A stretch of 64,000 nt of DNA from Shewanella sp. (GTDB lineage Bacteria; Pseudomonadota; Gammaproteobacteria; Enterobacterales; Shewanellaceae), in assembly GCF_013214165.1 (NCBI RefSeq), contig NZ_JABSSM010000024.1, positions 1 through 64,000 of the forward strand. The letters run 5' to 3'. Shown here piece by piece: positions 1-9,576 of the stretch (the first letter of the stretch is position 1; each line of letters begins with the position of its first letter). The position numbers were made by a program, and so were the translations under genes. The notes beneath the pieces are model-generated. The model worked only from the letters and a program-made list of their open reading frames with translations, was not told where the DNA came from and did no database searches.

Positions 1-1
1 G

Positions 2-280
2 ACCGGTAATAAAACCTACACAAAAAAAGATATACATAACTTATTGGACCAAGAGTTTTATTTCGACATTATCTACCAGCAACATAAACAGGGACGCACG
101 AAAGATGATCCATTTGACTATATCGTGGTCATTTCCGGAGATTATGCTTGGCTGCAATCGACTGAGCGTTTTATCCCTCCTGCGGTTTTTGATAAAATGA
201 CCCAAGCGTTAAACGATGCAAATATTGACACATCCTGGTTGATTGTTTCCCCTTTTCAAACCGCCCAAAAACTGTACTAG
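2..280 (+). CDS. Hypothetical protein, 5' end outside the window
   Basis: The frame is open from the first bases of the window to a TAG stop, so only the C-terminal part (about 92 residues) is seen and the true start lies upstream. A TTG at 44 could act as a start but has no clear ribosome binding site. The visible part is acidic and aromatic, with an FDYIVVISGDYAWLQ stretch that resembles a beta-strand core, and ends QKLY. No signal peptide or known motif is visible. I do not recognise the family and assign no function. Confidence 0.5.
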   Translation, partial: TGNKTYTKKDIHNLLDQEFYFDIIYQQHKQGRTKDDPFDYIVVISGDYAWLQSTERFIPPAVFDKMTQALNDANIDTSWLIVSPFQTAQKLY

Positions 281-597
281 AGAGCAAAAGCCAACCAAGG
301 AACACTATTATTCCCCTGTAGCTGTAACCCTATCCCAATCGGTACCCCCCTTAACCAAAAAAGCGAGATGAGCTAATCAAAGATATTTGAAGCTTGTTAT
401 CAAACAATACAACTTTACACTCACATGTTGTCAACATGCACCTTGTCTACAAACAACTAAATATCAGGCAATTACCCTCATTACGCGCATAATTTTCCTT
501 TCGATCTTGGAAGCGATTTAATAATCGTGTTCAAGCCTGTATAATCCCGCGATTCAAGTTTAACCAATTCTGACCATAGAAGGGTCTGGAGAGTCGT
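281..597. other. Intergenic region without a recognisable gene
   Basis: About 317 bases of AT-rich sequence separate the truncated first gene from the DUF2947 gene. No convincing open frame, terminator or RNA gene was seen. The last 15 bases carry the GGAG ribosome binding site used by the TTG start at 598. Confidence 0.4.
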
Positions 598-1077
598 TTG
601 GCACATACCTACATCCCGCTCGAGCAATACACACGAAAATGGATTTTTAACCATAAAGATCTGCCTGTGACCGATGAAGATAAGGCATTTATCAAGCCGC
701 TGGATCAGAAAGGCGCGATGGAAGTTTGGAACAAGTGGATCAGTAATCGTAGCAGCTGTACAGAGCAGTTTTCTAAAGGCGACTGGGCCGCGAAAGATAC
801 AGCTTGGGTTGAGTCCGATGACTGGCAGAGTGCTTGGGACAGTGAAAATCCTGCACTACCTGAGATGTTTGCCGCCCATTTCGATTGGGCCGATAATACT
901 CCCGTCTATTTCTGTTATGAGAAGTATCAGGTTATCGAGACGCGTTGGGATGTGTTTGTTCGCAATTGGAAATGTTTTCTGTTCTTCGATGACGGTCCCC
1001 TGCTAATATCGACTAAACACAAACAAGCCGCGCTGATCCATCAAGATGGCCACTTTCAGCTTGGTCATCGAGGTTAA
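598..1077 (+). CDS. DUF2947 family protein
   Basis: This is a 159-residue soluble protein, rich in Trp, Asp and Lys, with no signal peptide or membrane segment. The opening (YIPLEQYTRKWIFNHKDLPVTDEDKAF split by short loops) and the repeated W-D pairs match my memory of the DUF2947 family in Shewanella and Vibrio, whose function is unknown. The TTG start is chosen because GGAG lies 8 bases upstream and the N-terminus starts at the usual family position; the next in-frame ATG is far inside the conserved part. It appears to be a single gene followed closely by an unrelated exported protein gene. Confidence 0.75.
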   Translation: MAHTYIPLEQYTRKWIFNHKDLPVTDEDKAFIKPLDQKGAMEVWNKWISNRSSCTEQFSKGDWAAKDTAWVESDDWQSAWDSENPALPEMFAAHFDWADNTPVYFCYEKYQVIETRWDVFVRNWKCFLFFDDGPLLISTKHKQAALIHQDGHFQLGHRG

Positions 1078-1131
1078 GGCTGTTTTAGCCTAGGCTCCCC
1101 CATAACCAAATAACAAAAAATAAGAGGTTAT

Positions 1132-1725
1132 ATGAAGTCCCTCAGTGATTGTTTAACTAAAACCACACTAGCCACACTCATGAGTGCCATCGTCTTAAGC
1201 GGCGCGTTAAGCAGTCAGGTCCAGGCTCAAGAAATATCCGGCGTCGAAGTAGCCGAGCAGATTGTTATCTATGATAGCCAGCTGCAGCTTAACGGTGCAG
1301 GCGTTCGCAGTAAGTTTTTTATCGATCTTTATGTGGGAAGTTTGTACCTAACGGCCCCTTCCGCTGATCTGGCTAGTGTGATATCAAGTGACGAGTCTGC
1401 GGTTCGATTAAATATCACCTCGGGTATGATCACCTCAGATAAGATGCGTGATGCCATCATAGATGGCTTCGATGATGCGACCGATGGCAATACCCAAGAC
1501 ATCCAAGCTCAAATCGATACATTTATGGCCCTGTTTAGTGACGAAATAAAACAGGGTGACCAGTTTACTCTGTTAACCAGTAAGGTTTCAGGCGTCACAG
1601 CCTATAAGAATGGCGTCCCACAGGACACCATAGAAGGTGAAGCATTTAGACAAGCCCTGTTGAAAATTTGGCTCGGTGACAGCCCGGCACAGACCAGCCT
1701 CAAGCAAGCCATGTTAGGTCAATAG
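1132..1725 (+). CDS. Exported chalcone isomerase-like domain protein
   Basis: This 197-residue protein has a cleavable signal peptide: a hydrophobic stretch at about residues 13-30, followed by QVQAQ. The mature part matches the bacterial chalcone isomerase-like family, with a conserved block around LNGAGVRSKFFIDLYVGSLYL and a C-terminal GVPQDTIEGEAFRQALLKIWLG segment. Bacterial members are periplasmic, and their substrate is generally unknown; flavonoid chemistry should not be assumed. An AGAGG ribosome binding site precedes the ATG. A hairpin follows the gene, and the next gene converges on it. Confidence 0.8.
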   Translation: MKSLSDCLTKTTLATLMSAIVLSGALSSQVQAQEISGVEVAEQIVIYDSQLQLNGAGVRSKFFIDLYVGSLYLTAPSADLASVISSDESAVRLNITSGMITSDKMRDAIIDGFDDATDGNTQDIQAQIDTFMALFSDEIKQGDQFTLLTSKVSGVTAYKNGVPQDTIEGEAFRQALLKIWLGDSPAQTSLKQAMLGQ

Positions 1726-1749
1726 TAATAGATGACTAACACCTGGTTT

Positions 1750-1775
1750 AATCCTAGGCCTCAAGCGCTAGGATT
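1750..1775. terminator. Hairpin between convergent genes
   Basis: An 8-bp inverted repeat (AATCCTAG / CTAGGATT) with a 10-base loop sits between the ends of the chalcone isomerase-like gene and the tetR-family gene. There is no long T run, so it is only a probable shared terminator. Confidence 0.45.
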
Positions 1776-1791
1776 AAGCTGCTTGTAGCGA

Positions 1792-2415
1792 CTAAAGCTT
1801 ATAAGCCTTTAAAAACATTGAAATACAGCCTGTTAAATAGCTAGCACGGCTCTCGAGAAGATCATCTACGTTTAAACCTAGCTCCAACTTTAATCTCATC
1901 TCACCATACATCATCAGACAGAGTCGCACGGCGCAGCTGCGGCAATCATCAAATTGGTAAACACCTAGCTTGTGCACGTCTTCAAAATAATGGGTCAATA
2001 AGTTGAGTAAGTGTTGTGGACCGGCGTCGAAGAAGAGTGCCGATATTCCTGGGTGGGTCTCAGACTGAGCCACGCAAGTGGTAAATACTTTCAGCGCTTC
2101 GGGGCTGACAATCAAGTCACCGAAATATTCGGCAAAACTACTCAGGGCCATTTCAGGCTGACTGGGATCGGTAAATACATCCTCGGATAAGCGCTGAATC
2201 ACGCATCGTGATTCTATCGATGCGACAAATAATTCATCCTTGCTGCCAAAGTGAGAATACACAGTCTGTTTCGAGACACCGGCTAACTTAGCCACCTCAT
2301 CCATACTGGTATTGGGAAAACCCTGACCGCAAAAAAGATCCATGGCCGCTTCGAGTATTTGCAGACGCTTTTGCTCACTACGGGTTAAATTTTCGTTCGG
2401 AATAACCGATTCCAT
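1792..2415 (-). CDS. TetR family transcriptional regulator, likely repressor of the adjacent RND pump
   Basis: This 207-residue regulator has an N-terminal TetR helix-turn-helix at about residues 12-58 (ILEAAMDLFCGQGF, then VAKLAGVSKQTVYSHFGSK) and an alpha-helical ligand domain of the AefR-like type. The start at 2415 is preferred over an upstream ATG at 2457 because AGAGG lies just ahead of it and the extra residues do not fit the family. It is divergent from an RND adaptor/transporter pair. Two near-identical palindromes between them are the likely operators, so it probably represses both itself and the pump, with release by an unknown ligand. Confidence 0.85.
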   Translation of the reverse strand: MESVIPNENLTRSEQKRLQILEAAMDLFCGQGFPNTSMDEVAKLAGVSKQTVYSHFGSKDELFVASIESRCVIQRLSEDVFTDPSQPEMALSSFAEYFGDLIVSPEALKVFTTCVAQSETHPGISALFFDAGPQHLLNLLTHYFEDVHKLGVYQFDDCRSCAVRLCLMMYGEMRLKLELGLNVDDLLESRASYLTGCISMFLKAYKL

Positions 2416-2469
2416 ACACAAGCCTCTTTTAATAAGGTTTTTACATTTTAGACACATTCAATCACAAAG

Positions 2470-2513
2470 TAGACTAGACAGTCCAGTTCTTTGTAAATAG
2501 ACTAGGCAGTCTA
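2470..2513. promoter_or_regulatory. Two tandem TetR-type operator palindromes
   Basis: The divergent intergenic region holds TAGACTAGGCAGTCTA (2498-2513), a perfect palindrome with 6-bp arms and a 4-base centre. A second copy, TAGACTAGACAGTCCA (2470-2485), has one arm mismatch. The copies start 28 bp apart, close to integral turns of DNA. The location between the regulator and the efflux genes suggests they are the operators; this is inference. Confidence 0.65.
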
Positions 2514-2559
2514 GTTTAACGTTTTTGCAACCTAACATTAACCAAGGAAGCGTGTCAGG

Positions 2560-3690
2560 ATGAGTATTTTAACAGCCGTCTCAATCTCGAGAGTGTCAAT
2601 AAGCCTACTGTATGCCCTTGCACTTGCCGGGTGTCAGGGTGAGGTGACTCAGCATGCAGGATCACCAATAGTGCAAACAGTGACTACCGCCACGCTTACC
2701 CTCTCCCCCTCTTATCATCATACTCAAGAGTTTACCGGCACGATTAAGGCCGGTAACACCACAGGCATAGGCTTCGAATTAGCGGGGAAAATTAAACTCA
2801 TTGCCGTGGACAGCGGCGACTCGGTTAAACTCGGTCAATTACTGGCTCAACTGGACACGCGACTGCTCGAAGCCGAGCGAGATGAGCTCAATGCTAGCGT
2901 GTCACAAAATAGCGCCGATCTGCAACTGGCAAAGAGCACCTTAAACAGAAGTCTGGAACTGCAAAAACAGGGATACACCTCGGAGCAGACACTCGATGAA
3001 CTCAAGGGCCAGCTCAACAGCCTAATTGCGGGTCAGAAAAGACTAAAAGCTGCCGTATATGCCAACGCGCTGAGAATAGAAAAATCATCACTGCTGGCAC
3101 CTTTCGATGGTGTGATCAGCAAAAGAAGCAGCAACCTAGGCGAAGTCATCACCTTGGGCAGTGCCATCTTCACCTTAGTCGAGAACAACAACCCTCAAGC
3201 CATCATAGGAGTGCCGGTCCATGTGGCACAACACCTGAGTCCTCAACAGAAAATATCACTGCGTGTGGCTAAAACCCATTATTGGGCTCACATAGAAGGC
3301 ATAGGTGCCGAAGTAAATTCGGTGACCCGAACCGTACCAGTACGCCTCTCTCTGCCGAAAGATTCCAAGGTACTCAATGGCGAGATAGCCTATTTGGCCT
3401 ACGAGAAGGAGATCCATCAAGCGGGATACTGGGTGCCTATCTCGGCGCTCACCGATGGCATTCGCGGACTTTGGAACCTGTATGTACTGAGTTCAGAGCC
3501 ACATCAGAATAATCATGAAACCTTCAATATTGAGCGCAGAGACATAGAGATCCTTTATACCAAGAATGAGATGGCCTTCATTCGAGGCGCGGTTCATGTT
3601 GATGAGGCTTATATCGCGCTAGGACTGCATAAGTTGGTCGTAGGTCAAGGTGTCAAACCCACATCTACAGCAGCCACGGCTACGAGGTAA
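2560..3690 (+). CDS. RND efflux periplasmic adaptor (membrane fusion protein), lipoprotein
   Basis: The 376-residue protein starts with a lipoprotein signal (ALALAGC, Cys at about residue 25), so it is probably anchored in the inner membrane and works in the periplasm. The order is typical of HlyD/AcrA-type adaptors: a lipoyl half (GFELAGKIKLIAVDSGDSVKLG), an alpha-helical hairpin rich in Gln, Leu and Ser (residues about 100-160), a second lipoyl half with APFDGVISKR, and beta-barrel domains. It lies 5 bases ahead of the transporter gene, so the two are cotranscribed. It would link the inner-membrane pump to an outer-membrane channel encoded elsewhere. Confidence 0.88.
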   Translation: MSILTAVSISRVSISLLYALALAGCQGEVTQHAGSPIVQTVTTATLTLSPSYHHTQEFTGTIKAGNTTGIGFELAGKIKLIAVDSGDSVKLGQLLAQLDTRLLEAERDELNASVSQNSADLQLAKSTLNRSLELQKQGYTSEQTLDELKGQLNSLIAGQKRLKAAVYANALRIEKSSLLAPFDGVISKRSSNLGEVITLGSAIFTLVENNNPQAIIGVPVHVAQHLSPQQKISLRVAKTHYWAHIEGIGAEVNSVTRTVPVRLSLPKDSKVLNGEIAYLAYEKEIHQAGYWVPISALTDGIRGLWNLYVLSSEPHQNNHETFNIERRDIEILYTKNEMAFIRGAVHVDEAYIALGLHKLVVGQGVKPTSTAATATR

Positions 3691-3695
3691 ATAAG

Positions 3696-6600
3696 ATGGT
3701 TAAAGCTTTAGTAGAGAATGGACGCTTAGCAAGCTTATTTATCGCCCTCTTGATCGTGGCTGGATTAGGCGCAATATCCAGCTTGCCGCGAATGGAAGAT
3801 CCCGATATTACTAACCGCTTCGCCTCGGTGATCACTCAATATCCAGGAGCATCAGCCGAACGAGTCGAGGCCTTAGTCACCGAAGTATTGGAGAATCGCC
3901 TACGTAGGTTAGAAGAAATAAAATTGATCCAATCCACATCAAGGCCGGGGATTTCGGTTATTCAGCTCGAACTTAAAGACAGTGTACAAGATACGGATCC
4001 TGTGTGGTCCAGGGCGAGAGATCTCATCGCCGATGCCAAGCCTGCATTGCCTGTATCGGCACAAAATCCACTACTGGACGATCAAATTGGCTATGCCAGC
4101 ACAGCCATCTTAGGACTGGTTTGGAACGGCGGCGGTGAAATCCGTATCGATATGCTCAACCGTTACGCTAAAGAGTTACAGAGTAAGCTTAGGCTGCTCA
4201 GCGGAACAGATTTCGTCAAGCTTTATGGTTCCCCTATCGAAGAGGTATTGGTACAGCTCGATGGCAACAAGGTCAATCAGCTTGGACTCACGCCGGCGTC
4301 CATCGCCCGTATTCTCAGTAACGCCGATACTAAGGTGTCGGCCGGAGAGATTAATAACAATAATTTCAGAGCCCTGATCGAAGTCTCCGGAGAGCTCGAC
4401 TCACTCTCGAGGATCCGCCGAGTGCCGTTAAAGGTGGACTCACAGGGGCAGATTATCCGCTTAGGCGATATCGCGACCATTAACAAACAAGCTAAGACAC
4501 CAGCCAATTCCATTGCCCTGATAGAGCAAGATCAAGGTGTGATGGTGGCCGCCCGCATGCTCAATAATACCCGAGTGGACCTCTGGCTAGCCAAAGTCAG
4601 AGTCGAAGTCGATGCCATGCAGGCGTCGGTTCCGGCCAATATCGAGATCCAATGGCTGTTCGATCAAGAGAGTTATACCAGTGACAGGCTGGGCGGACTG
4701 GTAGGAAGTCTACTCCTAGGTTTCATCATTATTCTGCTAGTCTTGATGCTGACCTTAGGTTTGCGCAATGCCCTCATCGTCTCTTTATCCTTGCCTCTGA
4801 CTGCACTCTTCACCTTAACGTGCATGAAGTACATAGGTCTGCCTATCCATCAGATGTCTGTCACAGGTCTGGTCGTTGCGCTGGGGATCATGGTCGATAA
4901 TGCCATCGTCATCGTCGATGCCATCGCCCAGCGAAGACAACAGGGTTTATCGAGAATCGAGGCGGTCAGCGCGACACTCAAACACCTATGGTTACCGCTG
5001 GCAGGCTCGACCATCACGACTATGCTCGCCTTCGCCCCTATCGTGCTTATGCCAGGTGCGGCCGGTGAATTTGTCGGTGGTATCGCCATCTCAGTCATGT
5101 TTGCCCTGCTGGGGTCATACATCATCTCTCACACCTTGATAGCCGGCTTAGCGGGCCGTTTCGGTGTAGCAGGAGATCAAGACAAATGGTATCAAACAGG
5201 CATCAGCTTGCCACGAGTCAGCCAGCTGTTTAACGCTTCATTGACCCTGGCCCTCAAGCGCCCTCTGCTATCAGGCTTATTGATTGGCATCTTACCTATC
5301 ACAGGCTTTATTGCTTCGGGTCAGATGACAGAACAATTTTTCCCGCCCTCAGACCGAGACATGTTCCAAATTGAAGTCTATCTTCCTCCCCATGCGAGCG
5401 TGGCGAGTACCCGTCATCTCGTTGAAAAAATGGATCAACAGCTAAGAGAGACTCAGGGCGTGACCCGTATAGACTGGGTCATAGGCGGCAATACGCCCTC
5501 TTTTTATTACAACCTGCTACAACGCCAGCAAGGCGCGAGCAATTACGCCCAGGCCATGGTCAAAGTCGAAGACTTCGACACCGCTAACCGTCTCATCCCT
5601 CAGCTGCAACAAGCCCTAGATCTCGCCAACCCGGAGGCGCAGATATTAGTCAGAAAGTTGGAGCAAGGGCCTCCCTTCAATGCCCCGGTTGAGCTAAGGG
5701 TATTTGGCCCTAACCTAGATCAACTCAGGCTGATTGGCGATGAAGTCAGGCGCATCTTAAGTGATACCCCCGATGTGATACACACGCGAGCGACCCTAAG
5801 CGCCGGTGCCCCTAAGATATGGTTCCAGGTCAATGAAGATGCCAGCATGATGAGCGGCCTCAATTTGACTGAGATAGCCGAGCAGATCCAGATGGCCACG
5901 ACCGGCATCAATGGCGGCAGCATCTTAGAGCAAACAGAATCGATACCCGTGAGAGTCAGGTTACAAGACAGTACTCGGGAGCAGCAGACCAAGCTCTCTG
6001 AGATCAACCTGGTGTCCTCATCAGGAGTAGGCATTCCCTTGTCGGCCCTCGCCGAAAGCCAGATCCAAGTCAGCCGCGGGGCGATTCCTCGCCGCGATGG
6101 CCAGAGGGTCAATACCATAGAAGCCTATATTGTCAGCGGCGTACTGCCGCAACAGGTACTCGACGATGCTAAGGCGCGAATAGACGGGCTTAACTTACCT
6201 GCTGGCTATCATATCGAAGTCGGCGGTGAGAGCGCTAAACGCAATGAGGCCGTGGGTAACTTACTGTCTAATCTAGTGCTAGTCGTTACCTTACTGTTAG
6301 CAACGCTAGTCTTGTCATTTAACTCATTCAGGCTAACGGCCATTATTCTGTTTAGTGCGATGCAGTCGGCGGGGCTGGGTTTACTGGCTGTCTACCTGTT
6401 CGGTTATCCGTTTGGCTTCACCGTGATCATCGGCCTATTGGGCCTGATGGGACTCGCCATCAATGCGGCTATCGTCATCCTGGCCGAACTTGAGGACCAG
6501 AGTGATGCCAGAGAAGGCAATATAGACACCATAGTCAGGATCGTATCGGGCTGTGGTCGTCATATCGGCTCCACGACCATTACCACAATAGGTGGCTTCC

Positions 6601-6785
6601 TGCCCTTGATTATCGCCGGTGGTGGCTTCTGGCCTCCCTTCGCCATCGCCATTGCCGGTGGTACCTTGCTCACCACCTTACTCTCGCTGATCTGGGTACC
6701 AACCATGTATAAACTGGTGATGCGACCAGAGAAAACAGCCAATAAAAATAACCAAGACAAGGTGCTTTTAGCCAGCCACAATTAA
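3696..6785 (+). CDS. RND family efflux transporter permease subunit
   Basis: At 1029 residues this has the length of AcrB-type proton-driven pumps. It shows an N-terminal membrane helix, a large periplasmic porter domain, a block of membrane helices at about residues 335-480 containing GIMVDNAIVIVDA, a second periplasmic domain and a second helix block at about 855-1005 with the related GLAINAAIVILAELED. The motif PRMEDPDITNRFASV near the N-terminus is typical of the MMPL/AcrB-like group that pairs with TetR-regulated adaptors. Substrates cannot be predicted. Five bases separate it from the adaptor gene and no outer-membrane factor follows. Confidence 0.9.
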   Translation: MVKALVENGRLASLFIALLIVAGLGAISSLPRMEDPDITNRFASVITQYPGASAERVEALVTEVLENRLRRLEEIKLIQSTSRPGISVIQLELKDSVQDTDPVWSRARDLIADAKPALPVSAQNPLLDDQIGYASTAILGLVWNGGGEIRIDMLNRYAKELQSKLRLLSGTDFVKLYGSPIEEVLVQLDGNKVNQLGLTPASIARILSNADTKVSAGEINNNNFRALIEVSGELDSLSRIRRVPLKVDSQGQIIRLGDIATINKQAKTPANSIALIEQDQGVMVAARMLNNTRVDLWLAKVRVEVDAMQASVPANIEIQWLFDQESYTSDRLGGLVGSLLLGFIIILLVLMLTLGLRNALIVSLSLPLTALFTLTCMKYIGLPIHQMSVTGLVVALGIMVDNAIVIVDAIAQRRQQGLSRIEAVSATLKHLWLPLAGSTITTMLAFAPIVLMPGAAGEFVGGIAISVMFALLGSYIISHTLIAGLAGRFGVAGDQDKWYQTGISLPRVSQLFNASLTLALKRPLLSGLLIGILPITGFIASGQMTEQFFPPSDRDMFQIEVYLPPHASVASTRHLVEKMDQQLRETQGVTRIDWVIGGNTPSFYYNLLQRQQGASNYAQAMVKVEDFDTANRLIPQLQQALDLANPEAQILVRKLEQGPPFNAPVELRVFGPNLDQLRLIGDEVRRILSDTPDVIHTRATLSAGAPKIWFQVNEDASMMSGLNLTEIAEQIQMATTGINGGSILEQTESIPVRVRLQDSTREQQTKLSEINLVSSSGVGIPLSALAESQIQVSRGAIPRRDGQRVNTIEAYIVSGVLPQQVLDDAKARIDGLNLPAGYHIEVGGESAKRNEAVGNLLSNLVLVVTLLLATLVLSFNSFRLTAIILFSAMQSAGLGLLAVYLFGYPFGFTVIIGLLGLMGLAINAAIVILAELEDQSDAREGNIDTIVRIVSGCGRHIGSTTITTIGGFLPLIIAGGGFWPPFAIAIAGGTLLTTLLSLIWVPTMYKLVMRPEKTANKNNQDKVLLASHN

Positions 6786-7027
6786 CCGCTACCTACGACA
6801 CCGAGGAGCATACAAGTATGTTCCTCTTTTTTATCCTATTTGCGCAATCCTTTCATATCCCCCCCATTCAACCTCTGTTCATACCGGTTTTCATTCCTGT
6901 ATTGATACACAATAAATGAAAATATATCCGAAAACACACTCATTCATGTCGCTTTTAGATCTATATCAATTCATTGATTGTTGAAGTGATTTAGATTGAC
7001 ACTACAACAATAGGAAAGGAGTTCTAG

Positions 7028-9031
7028 ATGAATTATAAAAACTGGCCAATTGCGAAGCAAATAGGGACATTAGCGTCAATGTTGACGGTTGTAGTATTCG
7101 GAATATTGAGTAGCATCTCCTATCTCACAGCCGCCGATGTGTTAGAAGAAAAAGGCATCAGTGCCATACAAGCGCAGATGCAGGGTACCTCAGACTTGAT
7201 AGAGCTGCAATACAGCAACCTACTCGCCCTCGCTAGGCGTAACGCCGATGTTTTACGGGCCATGTACCCGGGTCAGTTTAGGAAACCAGATAAAACCGTT
7301 CGCGTGTTAGGCAAACCCACACCGGCACTCGCTCACGAAAGCGCACAGATCAATGCCTCTAAGAGCAAGGTCGACCGTTATGCTAATCTCACCGGTGGTA
7401 ATGCCACTGTGTTTGTTCGAGATGGTGATGACTTCCTGCGGATCTCGACCTCACTGAAGAAGGCCAACGGCAAACGAGCCTTAGGGACATATCTGGGCAA
7501 GAAGCATCCAGGATATTCACGTTTAATCAAGGGGGAAAAATACGAAGGCTATGCCAAGTTATTTGGCAGAGACTATATGACGGTATATCGCCCGATTAAG
7601 AATATCCAAGGCCAGGTCATAGGTATTTTATATATTGGCTTCGATATCTCAGCGTCATTGACTGAGCTTGAGCGATCGATGAATCAACTGAAACTCGAAG
7701 AGTCAGGTTATTTCATGCTCATTCGAGAAAGTGATCAGTCTATCCTCACCCACCCAAACTATGAAGTCGGCACTAAGGTGACCGCAGATATGTTGGATGG
7801 CCTGACCATGACTCAGGCACTCACTCATAAGGGATCATGGGAATATACCAACTCAAAAAATCAGGCCATGTATGCCTATAGCGTTAAGATCCCTGGCTGG
7901 AACTGGGACCTTGTAGGCATAGCAAGGATGAGTGAACTCAATGAAGAGAGCCTTAAATTACTCAGTATTAACGCCATGGTGGCGGCAGTGGGCATCATAG
8001 TGATCACCTTCATGCTCTCTTTGGTTCTGGTCAAAACTTTGAAGCCTCTACGCATTTTGCAGCAACAACTGGATATGCTCGGTAAAGGAGAATTAAATCA
8101 GGAGTTTGCCAAGCCAAACTTAAACAGTAAAAATGAAGTGGATAAGATCACCATAAGCACCTCGCAGATGGCCGATAGTCTGAAAGAATTAATATTGGCA
8201 CTGCAGGGCTCCGTGAGTACCCTAGAGACTCAGGCATCACATGCGCAGCAAACCGCACGACTCAACGGCGAAGAAGCTCAGTCTCTGATGACGCAAACAG
8301 ATCAAATAGCCACTGCCATCGAAGAGATGTCGATGTCAATCAGAGATGTGGCCAGCCATGCCAGCGAAGGAGCGTCCAAGAGCCAGCAGGTCGATATAGC
8401 CTCACGCGAAGGACATGAACAGTTGAATCTAGTGGTTCAAGGCTTGGCCAAACTCAGCCAACAGTTAAATGCAAGCCATGTCAGTGTCGAGAGTGTCACC
8501 AAGGAGAGTGTCGCCATCAGCAAGGTGACCGAAGTCATCAATGGTATCGCCGAACAGACTAACTTGCTGGCGCTCAATGCTGCCATCGAAGCTGCCAGGG
8601 CCGGAGAGCAAGGCAGAGGATTTTCCGTCGTCGCCGATGAGGTGCGCACCTTGGCCCAGAGAACACAAGCGTCGATCACAGAGATAGAGCTGACCATCAA
8701 TCAACTCCAGTCTCAGGTTAAAACAACCGCAAGTCAGATGGCGCAGAGCCAGCAACTTGGGGTGTCATCGGCAACTCAAGGCGCAGAGGCCAATAGTCAA
8801 CTCAATCATATCACTAGCAGCATAGGAGAGCTCGCAATAGCCTCGAGCAGCATAGCCAGTGCCACAGAACAACAGAGCGCCGTCGCTGAGGAGATCACCC
8901 GCAATCTGCATCAGATCACAGAGCTGGCACGAGACGGCGAGCAAAGAGCCGGTAAGACGGTCGATTCAGCCATGGCGTTGTCGAATATCGCCGCCGAAAT
9001 AAAGCAACAGATCAGCATATTTAGGGCCTAA
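7028..9031 (+). CDS. Methyl-accepting chemotaxis protein with a periplasmic Cache sensor
   Basis: The 667-residue receptor has a membrane helix at residues 13-35, a periplasmic double Cache-type sensor (Cache3-Cache2 kind, about 36-300, containing [20 protein letters not shown] and [14 protein letters not shown]), a second helix at about 313-335, a HAMP domain, and a long cytoplasmic coiled coil. The hairpin tip has the signature [21 protein letters not shown] (split here as two parts of one motif), which contacts CheA and CheW. The ATG is preceded by GGAAAGGAG, a very strong ribosome binding site. It is a single gene; the ligand is unknown, though this Cache class often senses small organic acids. 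Confidence 0.93.
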   Translation: MNYKNWPIAKQIGTLASMLTVVVFGILSSISYLTAADVLEEKGISAIQAQMQGTSDLIELQYSNLLALARRNADVLRAMYPGQFRKPDKTVRVLGKPTPALAHESAQINASKSKVDRYANLTGGNATVFVRDGDDFLRISTSLKKANGKRALGTYLGKKHPGYSRLIKGEKYEGYAKLFGRDYMTVYRPIKNIQGQVIGILYIGFDISASLTELERSMNQLKLEESGYFMLIRESDQSILTHPNYEVGTKVTADMLDGLTMTQALTHKGSWEYTNSKNQAMYAYSVKIPGWNWDLVGIARMSELNEESLKLLSINAMVAAVGIIVITFMLSLVLVKTLKPLRILQQQLDMLGKGELNQEFAKPNLNSKNEVDKITISTSQMADSLKELILALQGSVSTLETQASHAQQTARLNGEEAQSLMTQTDQIATAIEEMSMSIRDVASHASEGASKSQQVDIASREGHEQLNLVVQGLAKLSQQLNASHVSVESVTKESVAISKVTEVINGIAEQTNLLALNAAIEAARAGEQGRGFSVVADEVRTLAQRTQASITEIELTINQLQSQVKTTASQMAQSQQLGVSSATQGAEANSQLNHITSSIGELAIASSSIASATEQQSAVAEEITRNLHQITELARDGEQRAGKTVDSAMALSNIAAEIKQQISIFRA

Positions 9032-9206
9032 ATAAGCTAGAAACTCGTTGCGGGTGACAAGATAACAAAGAGGGACGCTTCATTGCTATGGCGTTTCTCT
9101 TCTCGTGACTCGTGACCGCAACCAGCCAGTATGTTATTTAATATCGGGTACAAAGGCGATAAGGCGACTTTTACTTAAAGCGAACAGACTTTCAAGCATT
9201 CAAGCT

Positions 9207-9236
9207 GGATTCCGGCCACAAGCATGCCGGAATGAC
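9207..9236. repeat. REP-like palindrome, copy 1
   Basis: ATTCCGGC (9209-9216) and GCCGGAAT (9226-9233) form an 8-bp perfect stem around a short loop, with extended similarity on both sides (GGATTCCGGCC...GCCGGAATGACG). A related copy in the opposite orientation lies near 49370-49398. This is a dispersed intergenic palindrome family, not a terminator, since no T tract follows. Confidence 0.55.
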
Positions 9237-9246
9237 GTGTCCCCTG

Positions 9247-9370
9247 AGCCTTCTTGGCTCTATCTTAAGCCTTCTTAGCTCTATCTCGAATCTTCTTAGC
9301 TCTATCTCGAATCTTCTGGGCTCTATCTCGAATCTTCAGGGCTCTATCTTGAGCCTTCTTAGCTCCAATA
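9247..9370. repeat. Six-copy 21-bp tandem repeat downstream of the chemoreceptor gene
   Basis: The motif GCTCTATCT recurs with an exact 21-bp period, starting at 9257, 9278, 9299, 9320 and 9341, with a diverged sixth unit at 9362. The consensus unit is close to TTAGCTCTATCTCGAATCTTC. It lies between the MCP gene and the terminator that ends the cyd operon. The period is a multiple of three and close to two helical turns, but no convincing reading frame or start crosses it. Confidence 0.85.
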
Positions 9371-9373
9371 AAT

Positions 9374-9411
9374 AAAAAGCCCCGCTCCTTTCTCAGGGGC
9401 GGGGCTTTTTT
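9374..9411. terminator. Bidirectional rho-independent terminator
   Basis: AAAAAGCCCCGC and GCGGGGCTTTTT form a 12-bp stem with an A run on one side and a T run on the other, so it can terminate both the MCP transcript and the opposing cydABX transcript. Confidence 0.9.
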
Positions 9412-9435
9412 AGTATCGAATAAAGCTAAAAACAA

Positions 9436-9561
9436 TTAATCTTTATTGTCTTCTTTCTCTGCATCTCTGTCCATATTCTCGGTGTTCTCGAGCCAAAGGG
9501 CATTGATGATACCGAATGAACAAGCCAGCAATACTCCGAGCATCCAAGCAAAATACCACAT
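9436..9561 (-). CDS. cydX: Cytochrome bd oxidase small subunit CydX
   Basis: This 41-residue protein is too short for most gene finders. It begins MWYFAWMLGVLLACSFGI and continues into a polar acidic tail, the exact pattern of CydX: one membrane helix with a conserved WYF.W..G and a following LE..E.D region. CydX stabilises the haem groups of the CydAB oxidase. It starts 16 bases after the cydB stop on the same strand, with GGAG upstream, so it is the third gene of a cydABX operon, and it is followed by the strong terminator. Confidence 0.93.
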   Translation of the reverse strand: MWYFAWMLGVLLACSFGIINALWLENTENMDRDAEKEDNKD

Positions 9562-9576
9562 AGATTAAACTCCTTA

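Noticed and set aside
6966..6983. ATCAATTCATTGAT upstream of the MCP gene as an FNR site
   Set aside because: The arms are in the reverse arrangement (ATCAA...TTGAT) to the FNR consensus TTGAT...ATCAA.
9247..9370. CRISPR-like array
   Set aside because: The 21-bp units are directly adjacent without unique spacers, and no cas genes are present anywhere in the window.
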